Assembly: GCA_903927415.1 (NCBI GenBank)
Contig: CAIYMZ010000068.1
Span: 1-11,445 of the forward strand
DNA from: an uncultured Alphaproteobacteria bacterium
Lineage (GTDB): Bacteria > Pseudomonadota > Alphaproteobacteria > Rickettsiales > UBA1997
Reading direction: 5' to 3'
DNA: 11,445 bases
This document shows positions 6,499 to 11,445 of the stretch, piece by piece. Both the position numbers and the translations under genes were made by a program. Every line of letters begins with the position of its first letter. Position 1 is the stretch's first letter. The notes below the pieces were generated by a model that did not search any database, had not been told where the DNA came from, and worked only from the letters and a program-made list of their open reading frames with translations.

Positions 6499-7912
6499 TT
6501 CTTTCCTCCAATTTTTTGAAGTAAGTGCCATCGAGATTTTCTTCGAGCCAGCGATATTGTGCGTGCTGATTTACGACGTCGCCGATGATTACGATGGCGG
6601 GTGAGGCGAATTTTTTTTCGTAAAAATCTTTTTCAAAATTTTGTAAATTGGTGACGTAAGTTTTTTGGAACGGCGTGGTTGCTTGTTCAATGATGGCTAG
6701 CGGCGTCAGCGGATTTTTTTTGGCGCGGATTAATTGCGCCGAAATTTCGCTCAAATTATGCGACGACATGTAAAGCACCAAAGTATCATCACTCTTCGCG
6801 AGCTCTTGCCAGTAGGCTTCATCGATCAAATCATTTTTGTAGATCGTCAAAAATCGCACCGATTTGTTGGAGTTGCGCGAAGTAAGCGGAATGCCGGCGT
6901 AAGAGGCAGCGCCTGATGCGGCGGTGATTCCTGGAACGATTTGGTAGGGAATTTTTAAGTCTTTGATCGCGTCAATTTCTTCGCTCAAATGCGCGAAAAT
7001 GCTGGTGTCACCGCCCTTCAAACGCGCAACGATATTTCCTTCTGCGGCAAATTTTCTGATGAGTTGATTGATCTCATCTTGCGAATAGCGATGAGTGTCG
7101 CGGGTTTTTCCGACATTGATTTTGAGCGCGTCCTTTCTGGCGTGGGAAAGAATTTGCGGCGAAACTAAGCGATCAAAAAGCACGATATCGGCGCGCGAGA
7201 GTAGGTTGACGCCTTTGAGTGTGATTAGCTCCGGATCACCCGGACCGGCGCCAATAAAATAAACCGCCTCCTCTTTTTTATTTTCGGATTTTTGTAATTT
7301 TTTCTCGAGCAATTCCTGCGCTTTTTGAAAATTTCCAAGCAAAGTTTCAGATGCGATTGCGCCTTGAATCACATCGTGCCAGAAGATTCGACGCGCTTGC
7401 AAATCGCTTAATTTTTTCTTCACCAACTCCTTATTCTTCGCTAAAAATTCGCTCAAAAAATTTAGATTTTCCGGCAAAAGATTTTGTAATTTTTGTTTGA
7501 GGAGGCGGGCGAGAACCGGCGAAACACCTGATGTCGCGACTGACATGATCACCTCACCACGCTTGACACTCGCGCCGAAAATGAAGCGCGAATTTTGCGG
7601 ATCATCGACGACATTGACGAGTTTATTTTGCGATTTTGCATCCTCGGCGATTTGGCGATTCACTTCGCGATCATCGGTCGCGGCGATAATGATATCAGCA
7701 TCTTCGAGATATTTCTTATCGTAGGAAGTTTGAATGAATTTAATTTTTTGCGCTGAAATTAAATCTAAAGTTTGCGGAGAAATTTCTTTGGAGATAACCA
7801 AAATATTGTCGCTGAATTCCAAAATAGTTTCCAACTTCGCGAGCGCGATTTTGCCGGCACCGACGACAAGAAACCTCGTTTTGCTGATGTTTAAAAAAAG
7901 CGGGAAATACAT
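6488..7912 (-). CDS. cysG: Siroheme synthase (dehydrogenase/ferrochelatase plus methyltransferase)
   Basis: A bifunctional fusion that makes siroheme from uroporphyrinogen III, the cofactor of CysI. The N-terminal part (about 1-210) is the precorrin-2 dehydrogenase/sirohydrochlorin ferrochelatase, with the NAD-binding VVGAGKIA at 16-23, NVVDD (Asp103-104, where the family's catalytic Asp lies) and ATSGVSPVLARLL. The C-terminal part (from about 216) is the SAM-dependent uroporphyrinogen III methyltransferase, with GAGPGDPELITLKG, DRLVSP, RLKGGDTSIF and VVPGITAASGAASYAGIPLT. The 474 residues compare with 457 in E. coli. The methyltransferase motif usually reads GGDPFIFGRGGEE; here it is GGDTSIFAHLSEE. 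First gene of the cys operon. The start matches the family N terminus (MYFPLFL), but no Shine-Dalgarno is present: the ATG follows directly on eight T and a C. Stop TAA. Confidence 0.96.
   Translation of the reverse strand: MYFPLFLNISKTRFLVVGAGKIALAKLETILEFSDNILVISKEISPQTLDLISAQKIKFIQTSYDKKYLEDADIIIAATDDREVNRQIAEDAKSQNKLVNVVDDPQNSRFIFGASVKRGEVIMSVATSGVSPVLARLLKQKLQNLLPENLNFLSEFLAKNKELVKKKLSDLQARRIFWHDVIQGAIASETLLGNFQKAQELLEKKLQKSENKKEEAVYFIGAGPGDPELITLKGVNLLSRADIVLFDRLVSPQILSHARKDALKINVGKTRDTHRYSQDEINQLIRKFAAEGNIVARLKGGDTSIFAHLSEEIDAIKDLKIPYQIVPGITAASGAASYAGIPLTSRNSNKSVRFLTIYKNDLIDEAYWQELAKSDDTLVLYMSSHNLSEISAQLIRAKKNPLTPLAIIEQATTPFQKTYVTNLQNFEKDFYEKKFASPAIVIIGDVVNQHAQYRWLEENLDGTYFKKLEERNGN
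6505..6509 (-). promoter_or_regulatory. Strong ribosome binding site of cysH, inside cysG
   Basis: GGAGG followed by AAAGAA and then ATG at 6498. This perfect Shine-Dalgarno with 6-base spacing decides the cysH start. It lies inside the 3' end of cysG, the same arrangement as at cysI/cysD. Confidence 0.8.
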
Positions 7913-7913
7913 G

Positions 7914-7999
7914 AAAAAAAACTGCGTGCCTAAAATTTAAAAATGAAAAAAGAAGAGAAGGGGGGTGGCGTTAGCAACGGCAACAACAGCAGGCAGCAG
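7914..7999 (-). terminator. Candidate cys attenuator terminator
   Basis: On the minus strand GGCACGCAG (7930-7922) is followed at once by eight T (7921-7914) and then the cysG ATG. CTGCTGCC (7999-7992), the bases just before the four Cys codons of the leader ORF, can pair with it: 8 base pairs, six of them G-C, with one bulged C. The loop is long, about 61 bases, so stability is uncertain. A ribosome waiting at the Cys codons would cover the 5' arm. The pairing was found by eye and no energy was calculated. Confidence 0.45.
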
Positions 8000-8084
8000 C
8001 AAAAAAAGAGCGGGCAGCAAAAACATCGGCTGGCTTGAAACCAGTTGAAACACTGCGATTTGAGGATGATTTAAAATTAGTCAC
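7971..8084 (-). CDS. Putative cysteine-rich regulatory leader peptide
   Basis: A 37-codon ORF begins at GTG (8084) and ends FFAAACCCCRC then TAA. Five of its last six residues are Cys (codons TGC TGT TGT TGC CGT TGC). It lies 58 bases before cysG, the first gene of the sulfate assimilation operon, and about 33 bases after the predicted transcription start. A run of Cys codons directly before a stop, upstream of cysteine biosynthesis genes, is the expected form of an attenuator that senses cysteinyl-tRNA; Cys-rich leader ORFs before sulfur genes are known in Actinobacteria. Weak points: there is no in-frame ATG and no clear Shine-Dalgarno, so GTG is assumed. The only other candidate in the region is a 29-codon hydrophobic ORF in another frame (8026-7937). 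Confidence 0.6.
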   Translation of the reverse strand: MTNFKSSSNRSVSTGFKPADVFAARSFFAAACCCCRC

Positions 8085-8123
8085 TTGAAATTTTCAGCAA
8101 GATGGTTTTTGGAAAGGCGCGGC

Positions 8124-8151
8124 AACCTAAGAATCGTTTTTTAAGCGTCAA
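8124..8151 (-). promoter_or_regulatory. Predicted cys operon promoter
   Basis: -35 TTGACG (8151-8146), 16-base spacer, -10 TAGGTT (8129-8124), then GCCGCGCC. This predicts a start near 8117 and a leader of about 205 bases before cysG, containing the Cys-rich ORF. The -10 is weak, but the same layout appears before nrdB and rpsL. The rest of the 250-bp gap (7913-8162) is the leader ORF and attenuator described separately. Confidence 0.5.
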
Positions 8152-8162
8152 GAAAAAATAAT

Positions 8163-8954
8163 TTAGTTAACTACAAAACCACTTTCCTTCAATGCTGCCT
8201 TGGCGGCATCGCTCTTCAAAAATTTTATAAATTCACGTGCAATTTCCATATTGTCGCCGGCAATCACCAATGCTTGGTAAAAAATATTTTCATCTTTTTT
8301 GGTTGCCAAAATGTTAAAATCTGATTTGTTTTTAATCTGGCTTGCAAGTAACAAGGCGTAGTTCTCGGAGTTGCTTTTGACAATGTTTAAAAATGAAGAT
8401 TTATCCTCGTTTAATTTTTTAAATAATTTCAAATCATTGATGTCTAAATTTTTTAGGAAGTCGTTGCTTAATTTTCCCGATGAGTTGCTTTCATTATCGA
8501 GAATCAAGGTGGCTTTATTCCGGTTAAGAATTTTTAGAACATCTTCGAGCGATAGTTTTTTTGTCAGCAACTCAGCTGGTTGATTTGGATTGGATTTTGA
8601 CGTTATGATTACTCACTCATCATTGGCGATATAGCCAATGTTGTAGATGTCGATCAGTCCCTTTTGGCGCAGAGATTCAATCCAACCATGATGGGCTGAA
8701 ATAAAGACGTCAGCCGGTTCGCCAGAATCAACCTCATTTAACAAATCAGCGGAAGATCCAAAATTTACCGAAGTGATGGTGTTGTATTTTTGCGAATAAA
8801 GCCTGGCAATTTTGGTGAGTGCCAAAGCCATGTTTGGTTCGGCAAAAATTGTCAAATTACGACTTTGAGCGGCAACAGAATTTTGCGATGCGACAAGAGT
8901 AAAAACAAAAGCAAAAAAAAGAAATTTTGTGATTTTGCTTTTTGCTTTTTGCAT
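8163..8954 (-). pseudogene. ModA-like periplasmic binding protein, interrupted by TGA
   Basis: Two halves in the same frame, 8954-8613 and 8612-8163, are separated only by an in-frame TGA at 8615-8613. Read through, they give 263 codons, the full length of a molybdate-type (ModA) solute-binding protein. Residues 1-29 are a signal peptide (KITKFLFFAFVFTLVAS, likely cut after SVAA). Then come LTIFAEPNMALALTKIA, VNFGSSADLL and GEPADVFISAHHGWIESL, and after the TGA the C-terminal half with ENYALLLAS and EFIKFLKSDAAKAALKESGF. The TGA falls where relatives have an aliphatic residue (E. coli NSLVVVAP), so a TTA-to-TGA change is likely, not Trp recoding. FAEPNM replaces the usual FAAASL, altering a ligand serine, so the ligand may not be molybdate. 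It starts 3 bp after nrdB, probably on the same transcript. No permease or ATPase gene is nearby. Confidence 0.75.
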
Positions 8955-8957
8955 TTT

Positions 8958-9953
8958 TTAAACCGCCAACATTTTCTGACGATCAGCGTCGATTTCGTTA
9001 AATACCTCGTCCCACGTTCCGGTTGTGGACGCCTTGCTATATTCGGTGACGCGATTTTCGAAAAAATTTGTGTGTTCAACGCCGTTCAATATTTCATCAA
9101 GCCAAGGGAGTGGATTAATGTCGATCATGTAGATGTCTTTGAGGCCAAGTTGGTTGAGGCGGCGATCAGCGATGTAGCGGATGTAGCGTTTTACTTCGCG
9201 CGAAGTGAGGCCTTCGATATTTCCCATTTCGAAAGCGAGATCGATGAATGCATCTTCGAAATGGACGATGGTGGCGCATGCTTCGTAGAGGCGGCCTTTT
9301 AATTCTTCGTCCCAAACTTCAGGATTTTCTTGGCAGAAAGTGCGAAAAAGTTTGATGATGGAATTGGTGTGCAGAGTTTCGTCGCGCACTGACCAAGCCA
9401 CGATTTGACCCATTCCCTTCATTTTTCCGAAGCGTTGGAAATTTAATAAAATCGCGAAAGAGGCAAAAAGTTGTAGACCTTCGGTGAAGCCGCCAAAGAC
9501 TGCGAGAGTAGTGGCGATGTCTTTCTTGGTGGCGATGCCGAACTTGTGCATGTAGTCATATTTATCCTTCATTTCTTTGTATTTCATGAAGGCGGAATAT
9601 TCGGCTTCGGGCATGCCGACAGTGTCGAGCAAGTGCGAATAAGCGGCGATGTGAACGGTTTCCATGTTGGAAAAAGCGGCGAGCATCATTTGCACTTCTG
9701 TTGGTTTGAAAACTTGAGTGTAATGCTTCATGTAGCAGTTATTTACCTCGATATCAGCTTGGGTAAAAAAACGAAAAATTTGCGTGAGAAGATTTTTTTC
9801 GCCGGCGGTTAAATTGTGTTTCCAATCACGAACATCGTCAGCCAATGGAACCTCTTCTGGAAGCCAGTGAACTTGCTGTTGTTTCAACCAAGCTTCGTAA
9901 GCCCAAGGATAATTGAACGGTTTGTAAATAGGCTTTGCATCTAGAAGGGACAT
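8958..9953 (-). CDS. nrdB: Ribonucleoside-diphosphate reductase, beta subunit (class I)
   Basis: NrdB houses the metal-tyrosyl radical cofactor that starts catalysis in NrdA, supplying deoxyribonucleotides. The 331 residues contain the full ligand set: Asp67 (TQADIEV), Glu98 and His101 with radical Tyr105 (METVHIAAYSHLL), Glu158 (GGFTEGLQLF), and Glu192 and His195 (RDETLH). The acidic C-terminal tail (DEVFNEIDADRQKMLAV) is the likely NrdA docking peptide. The radical Tyr points to class Ia, not a Tyr-less class Ic. nrdA is not in this window. The start ATG at 9953 gives the usual N terminus; no Shine-Dalgarno is evident. The stop (TAA) is 3 bases before the disrupted ModA-like gene. It is transcribed away from the peroxiredoxin gene across a 213-bp gap. 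Confidence 0.96.
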   Translation of the reverse strand: MSLLDAKPIYKPFNYPWAYEAWLKQQQVHWLPEEVPLADDVRDWKHNLTAGEKNLLTQIFRFFTQADIEVNNCYMKHYTQVFKPTEVQMMLAAFSNMETVHIAAYSHLLDTVGMPEAEYSAFMKYKEMKDKYDYMHKFGIATKKDIATTLAVFGGFTEGLQLFASFAILLNFQRFGKMKGMGQIVAWSVRDETLHTNSIIKLFRTFCQENPEVWDEELKGRLYEACATIVHFEDAFIDLAFEMGNIEGLTSREVKRYIRYIADRRLNQLGLKDIYMIDINPLPWLDEILNGVEHTNFFENRVTEYSKASTTGTWDEVFNEIDADRQKMLAV

Positions 9954-10004
9954 GGCGTGAAGAGGTAGTTAAGATTTTGGAAAAAAGAAATTTGAAGGTG
10001 GTGC

Positions 10005-10032
10005 AACCTAAATTTGAGCTGCGAAATTGCAA
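10005..10032 (-). promoter_or_regulatory. Predicted nrdB promoter
   Basis: -35-like TTGCAA (10032-10027), 16-base spacer, -10 TAGGTT (10010-10005), then GCACCACCTT. It matches the predicted cys operon promoter in the -10 hexamer, in spacer length and in the GC-rich stretch that follows. The predicted start near 9998 leaves about 45 bases before the nrdB ATG. Confidence 0.45.
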
Positions 10033-10073
10033 ACTAAATGTCTCTCAATTTAGCTCGAGCAAAAATTAATAAA

Positions 10074-10104
10074 ACTTACGACTTACGACTTGCGACTTAC
10101 GACT
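10074..10104. repeat. Heptanucleotide tandem repeat ACTTACG
   Basis: Four 7-bp units (ACTTACG, ACTTACG, ACTTGCG, ACTTACG) and a partial ACT lie in the gap between nrdB and the peroxiredoxin gene, about 60 bp before the latter. The variant third unit provides a TTGCGA that could serve as a -35 box. A related heptad-like sequence (GACTGAC, GACTGCT) follows the peroxiredoxin gene. Confidence 0.85.
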
Positions 10105-10124
10105 AAAATTTTTAATTTTAAAAC

Positions 10125-10141
10125 CCGAGTAATTCACTCGG
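10125..10141 (+). promoter_or_regulatory. Inverted repeat operator candidate upstream of the peroxiredoxin gene
   Basis: CCGAGT-AATTC-ACTCGG is a perfect 6-bp inverted repeat 25 bases before the ATG. It lies downstream of a possible promoter (TTGCGA 10090-10095 and a TA-rich -10 near 10112-10118). The core GAGTAATTCACTC fits the spacing and AT-rich centre of Rrf2-family sites such as the E. coli IscR box GACTRWWWYAGTC, with the C and G of each arm exchanged. It could be a redox or iron-sulfur responsive operator; this is a guess from sequence similarity alone. Confidence 0.4.
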
Positions 10142-10166
10142 TCTTTCAATTTAATTTTAAAAAATC

Positions 10167-10769
10167 ATGTCAGTTCTAGTTGGAAAAAAGGCTCCGGATT
10201 TCACTGCTGCTGCAGTTATGCCAAATAACGAAATCAATGATAAATTTAATCTTCATTCTTACCTTAAAGGCAAAATCGGGATTTTGTTTTTTTATCCACT
10301 CGATTTCACATTTGTTTGTCCTTCGGAAATCATCGCCTTCGATAATCGTCTAAAAGAATTTAAAGATCGTGGAGTTGAAGTTATCGGAGTTTCTGTCGAT
10401 TCAAAATATACGCATTTAGCTTGGAAAAATACTGACGTGAACAAGGGCGGGATTGGTCAAATTCAATATCCTCTTATTGCCGATTTGACCAAAAGCATCG
10501 CGCGTGATTACGATGTTTTGATGGGCGATGCAGTTGCGCTTCGTGGTACTTTTTTGATTGACCAAGATGGCGTTGTTCGCCACCAAGTTGTGAATGATCT
10601 TCCGCTCGGTCGCAACATTGATGAGGCAATTCGCATGGTGGATGCACTAAAATTTTTCCAAGAAAATGGCGAAGTTTGTCCGGCAGGTTGGAATAAAGGA
10701 AAGGCTGGGATGAAGGCTGACGCGAAAGGCGTCGCGGATTATCTCGCAAGCAATTCAAAAAATTTATAA
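10167..10769 (+). CDS. Typical 2-Cys peroxiredoxin (AhpC/Prx1 family)
   Basis: A thiol peroxidase that reduces hydrogen peroxide and organic peroxides in the cytoplasm, recycled by thioredoxin or an AhpF-type reductase. The 200 residues show the peroxidatic Cys51 in YPLDFTFVCPSE, the conserved Arg in LRGTFLID and the resolving Cys171 in GEVCPAGW. This makes it a typical, dimeric 2-Cys enzyme of the AhpC/Prx1 type. It has GGIG (compare the GGLG motif of overoxidation-sensitive enzymes), while the C-terminal YF pair appears as YL. It is a single-gene unit, divergent from nrdB, with no reductase gene beside it. No Shine-Dalgarno is visible; the stop is TAA. Its position next to sulfur assimilation genes may be chance, although both depend on cell thiols. 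Confidence 0.96.
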   Translation: MSVLVGKKAPDFTAAAVMPNNEINDKFNLHSYLKGKIGILFFYPLDFTFVCPSEIIAFDNRLKEFKDRGVEVIGVSVDSKYTHLAWKNTDVNKGGIGQIQYPLIADLTKSIARDYDVLMGDAVALRGTFLIDQDGVVRHQVVNDLPLGRNIDEAIRMVDALKFFQENGEVCPAGWNKGKAGMKADAKGVADYLASNSKNL

Positions 10770-10779
10770 AATTCAGCCG

Positions 10780-10830
10780 GCAGTCGTCAGTTAAATTGTG
10801 ACCGACGACTGCTGACTGACGACTAATTTT
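10780..10830 (+). terminator. Probable terminator of the peroxiredoxin gene
   Basis: AGTCGTCAGT (10782-10791) can pair with ACTGACGACT (10815-10824), a perfect 10-bp stem followed by AATTTT. A competing 9-bp stem is GCAGTCGTC (10780-10788) with GACGACTGC (10804-10812). The stem is partly built from heptad-like sequence. The T-run is short, so termination may be partial, and the rpsL promoter begins 4 bases further on. Confidence 0.5.
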
Positions 10831-10833
10831 CGG

Positions 10834-10861
10834 TTGACTAACGAATCTTCGCAAATAAAAA
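10834..10861 (+). promoter_or_regulatory. Predicted rpsL promoter
   Basis: -35 TTGACT (10834-10839), 16-base spacer, -10 TAAAAA (10856-10861), then GCGCGACCC. It has the same spacer and the same GC-N4-CC stretch after the -10 as the nrdB and cys promoters predicted here. The expected start near 10868 leaves a leader of about 70 bases, in which I see no further element. Confidence 0.5.
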
Positions 10862-10939
10862 GCGCGACCCTTTTTCAAAGAAATCCCCAAGAAATCCAAA
10901 AACAAATTTCAAATTTAACTTTTCAAAGAGCAGTTTTGC

Positions 10940-11311
10940 ATGCCTACAATTAATCAATTGATCAAAAATCCGAGAGTCAAACAAAGTGCTAAAAACAAGG
11001 TTCCGGCGATGAAAGCCTGCCCACAAAAAAGAGGCGTTTGTACTCGCGTTTACACAACCACTCCAAAAAAACCAAATTCAGCTTTGCGTAAAGTTGCGCG
11101 TGTGAAATTAACAAATGGATTCGAAGTTATCGCTTACATCCCAGGTGAAGGACACAACCTGCAAGAGCACTCGGTTGTAGCAATCCGCGGTGGTCGTGTA
11201 AAAGATTTGCCGGGTGTTCGTTACCACATCGTTCGCGGATCTTTGGATACGCAAGGGGTTAAAAATCGTAAACAAGCACGTTCAAAATACGGTGCACAAA
11301 AGCCTAAATAA
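10940..11311 (+). CDS. rpsL: 30S ribosomal protein S12
   Basis: S12 sits at the decoding centre of the small ribosomal subunit. The 123 residues are full length and highly conserved: CTRVYTTTPKKPNSALRK near 34-51 and GGRVKDLPGVRYH near 84-96, with Asp89 at the site that is often methylthiolated. The residues commonly altered in streptomycin resistance (the Lys of TPKKPNS and Lys88) are wild type. The C terminus GVKNRKQARSKYGAQKPK is of the proteobacterial type. It has its own predicted promoter. A hairpin and a long inverted repeat follow directly, and no rpsG start is seen in the 134 bases left, so the usual rpsL-rpsG-fusA continuation is interrupted or further away. Weak Shine-Dalgarno (AAAGAG, 10 bases before ATG). 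Stop TAA. Confidence 0.98.
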   Translation: MPTINQLIKNPRVKQSAKNKVPAMKACPQKRGVCTRVYTTTPKKPNSALRKVARVKLTNGFEVIAYIPGEGHNLQEHSVVAIRGGRVKDLPGVRYHIVRGSLDTQGVKNRKQARSKYGAQKPK

Positions 11312-11312
11312 A

Positions 11313-11440
11313 AATGCTCGTCAGCTTTTGAGCGCTGACGGCAATTTTTCGACGCCTCTCGTCGGTCATGTATGTGAAATACATTCCCTCCTCGAGACTT
11401 CGAAGAAATTACCGCCATCACTCAAAATCCTTAGAGCATT
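11313..11440 (-). repeat. 128-bp imperfect inverted repeat, candidate structured RNA
   Basis: It begins 1 bp after the rpsL stop. Outer arms are AATGCTC (11313-11319) and GAGCATT (11434-11440). After a 6-base internal loop the arms resume at TTTTGAG (11326) and CTCAAAA (to 11427) and continue to a perfect central hairpin ATGTAT-GTGAA-ATACAT (11368-11384). Over 11326-11345 against 11408-11427, 16 of 20 positions pair. Every mismatch in the arms inside 11326-11427 is a G.U or a G.A in minus-strand RNA, but an A.C or C.T on the plus strand. This favours an RNA made from the minus strand, whose 3' end would fall at a T-run (11314-11310). I do not recognise the family. It could also be a dispersed MITE-like repeat or a two-way terminator. 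Confidence 0.7.
11315..11349 (+). terminator. Probable intrinsic terminator after rpsL
   Basis: TGC-T-CGTCAGC (11315-11325) pairs with GCTGACG-GCA (11334-11343), 10 pairs with one bulged T and an 8-base loop, followed by TTTTT (11345-11349). On the minus strand the same stem is followed by TTTTT (11314-11310), so it could stop transcription in both directions. It forms the left arm of the larger inverted repeat and would compete with it. Confidence 0.65.
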
Positions 11441-11445
11441 ACGGC

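Noticed and set aside
5818..6531. Longer CysH beginning with MALTSKNWRK at 6531.
   Set aside because: The internal ATG at 6498 has a perfect Shine-Dalgarno and a family-like N terminus, while the 6531 start would overlap cysG by 44 bases with no ribosome binding site.
7937..8026. A 29-codon ATG ORF (MFLLPALFLLLPAVVAVANA...) overlapping the Cys-rich leader in another frame.
   Set aside because: It has no Shine-Dalgarno, and its hydrophobic content follows from the GCTGCT/TTGTTG runs that encode Ala and Cys in the leader frame. The Cys-rich frame explains the context better. It remains a possible alternative leader.
7913..8160. SAM-II-type or other known riboswitch before cysG.
   Set aside because: I could not match the region to any riboswitch consensus I know; the Cys-codon leader explains the structure better.
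8163..8570. Separate 135-codon gene from a TTG start downstream of the broken ModA-like gene.
   Set aside because: It is in the same frame as the upstream half and encodes the missing C-terminal half of the same family, so one gene with a TGA is the simpler reading.
9838..10032. 64-codon minus-strand ORF overlapping the nrdB start.
   Set aside because: It covers the predicted nrdB promoter and leader and has no recognisable features. It is a chance frame.

Overview
The window looks like a chromosomal piece of a moderately A+T-rich alphaproteobacterium. NrdB, ribosomal protein S12 and the 2-Cys peroxiredoxin all read as alphaproteobacterial. The many small palindromic repeats, some lying in frame inside genes, recall the palindromic elements of Rickettsiales. 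That placement is inference, and I cannot name the organism.

Layout: on the minus strand, read from right to left, come nrdB (9953-8958), a ModA-like binding-protein gene broken by an in-frame TGA (8954-8163), a 250-bp control region (8162-7913), and a complete assimilatory sulfate reduction operon cysG-cysH-cysJ-cysI-cysD-cysN (7912-40). On the plus strand come a 2-Cys peroxiredoxin gene (10167-10769) and rpsL (10940-11311). The right edge is a 128-bp imperfect inverted repeat.

Pathway: CysD and CysN activate sulfate to APS. CysH carries the four cysteines of the iron-sulfur APS reductases and reduces APS to sulfite directly, which fits the absence of an APS kinase (CysC) domain or gene. 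CysJ and CysI reduce sulfite to sulfide. CysG makes the siroheme that CysI needs. Genes are packed tightly: cysG/cysH and cysI/cysD each overlap by 11 bases, and the only strong Shine-Dalgarno sites of the operon lie at those two overlaps.

Main discoveries. (1) The operon is preceded by a promoter and a 37-codon leader ORF ending Cys-Cys-Cys-Cys-Arg-Cys-stop. After it comes a possible terminator stem that uses the bases just before the Cys codons and ends in eight T immediately before the cysG ATG. This has the layout of ribosome-mediated cysteine attenuation. (2) A 61-bp palindromic element sits in frame inside both cysI and cysJ, in opposite orientations, with compensatory base-pair changes between the copies. 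In CysJ it lies where the connecting domain of the flavoprotein should be, and about two thirds of that domain is missing. (3) cysJ also carries, in its interdomain linker, a 24-bp tandem array flanked by inverted copies of a second hairpin element that recurs after cysN. (4) The inverted repeat after rpsL has mismatches that are all G.U or G.A when read as minus-strand RNA, including three tandem G.A steps, so it may encode a structured RNA. (5) nrdB, the cys operon and rpsL share a promoter layout: TTG-type -35, exactly 16-bp spacer, TA-rich -10, then a GC-rich discriminator.
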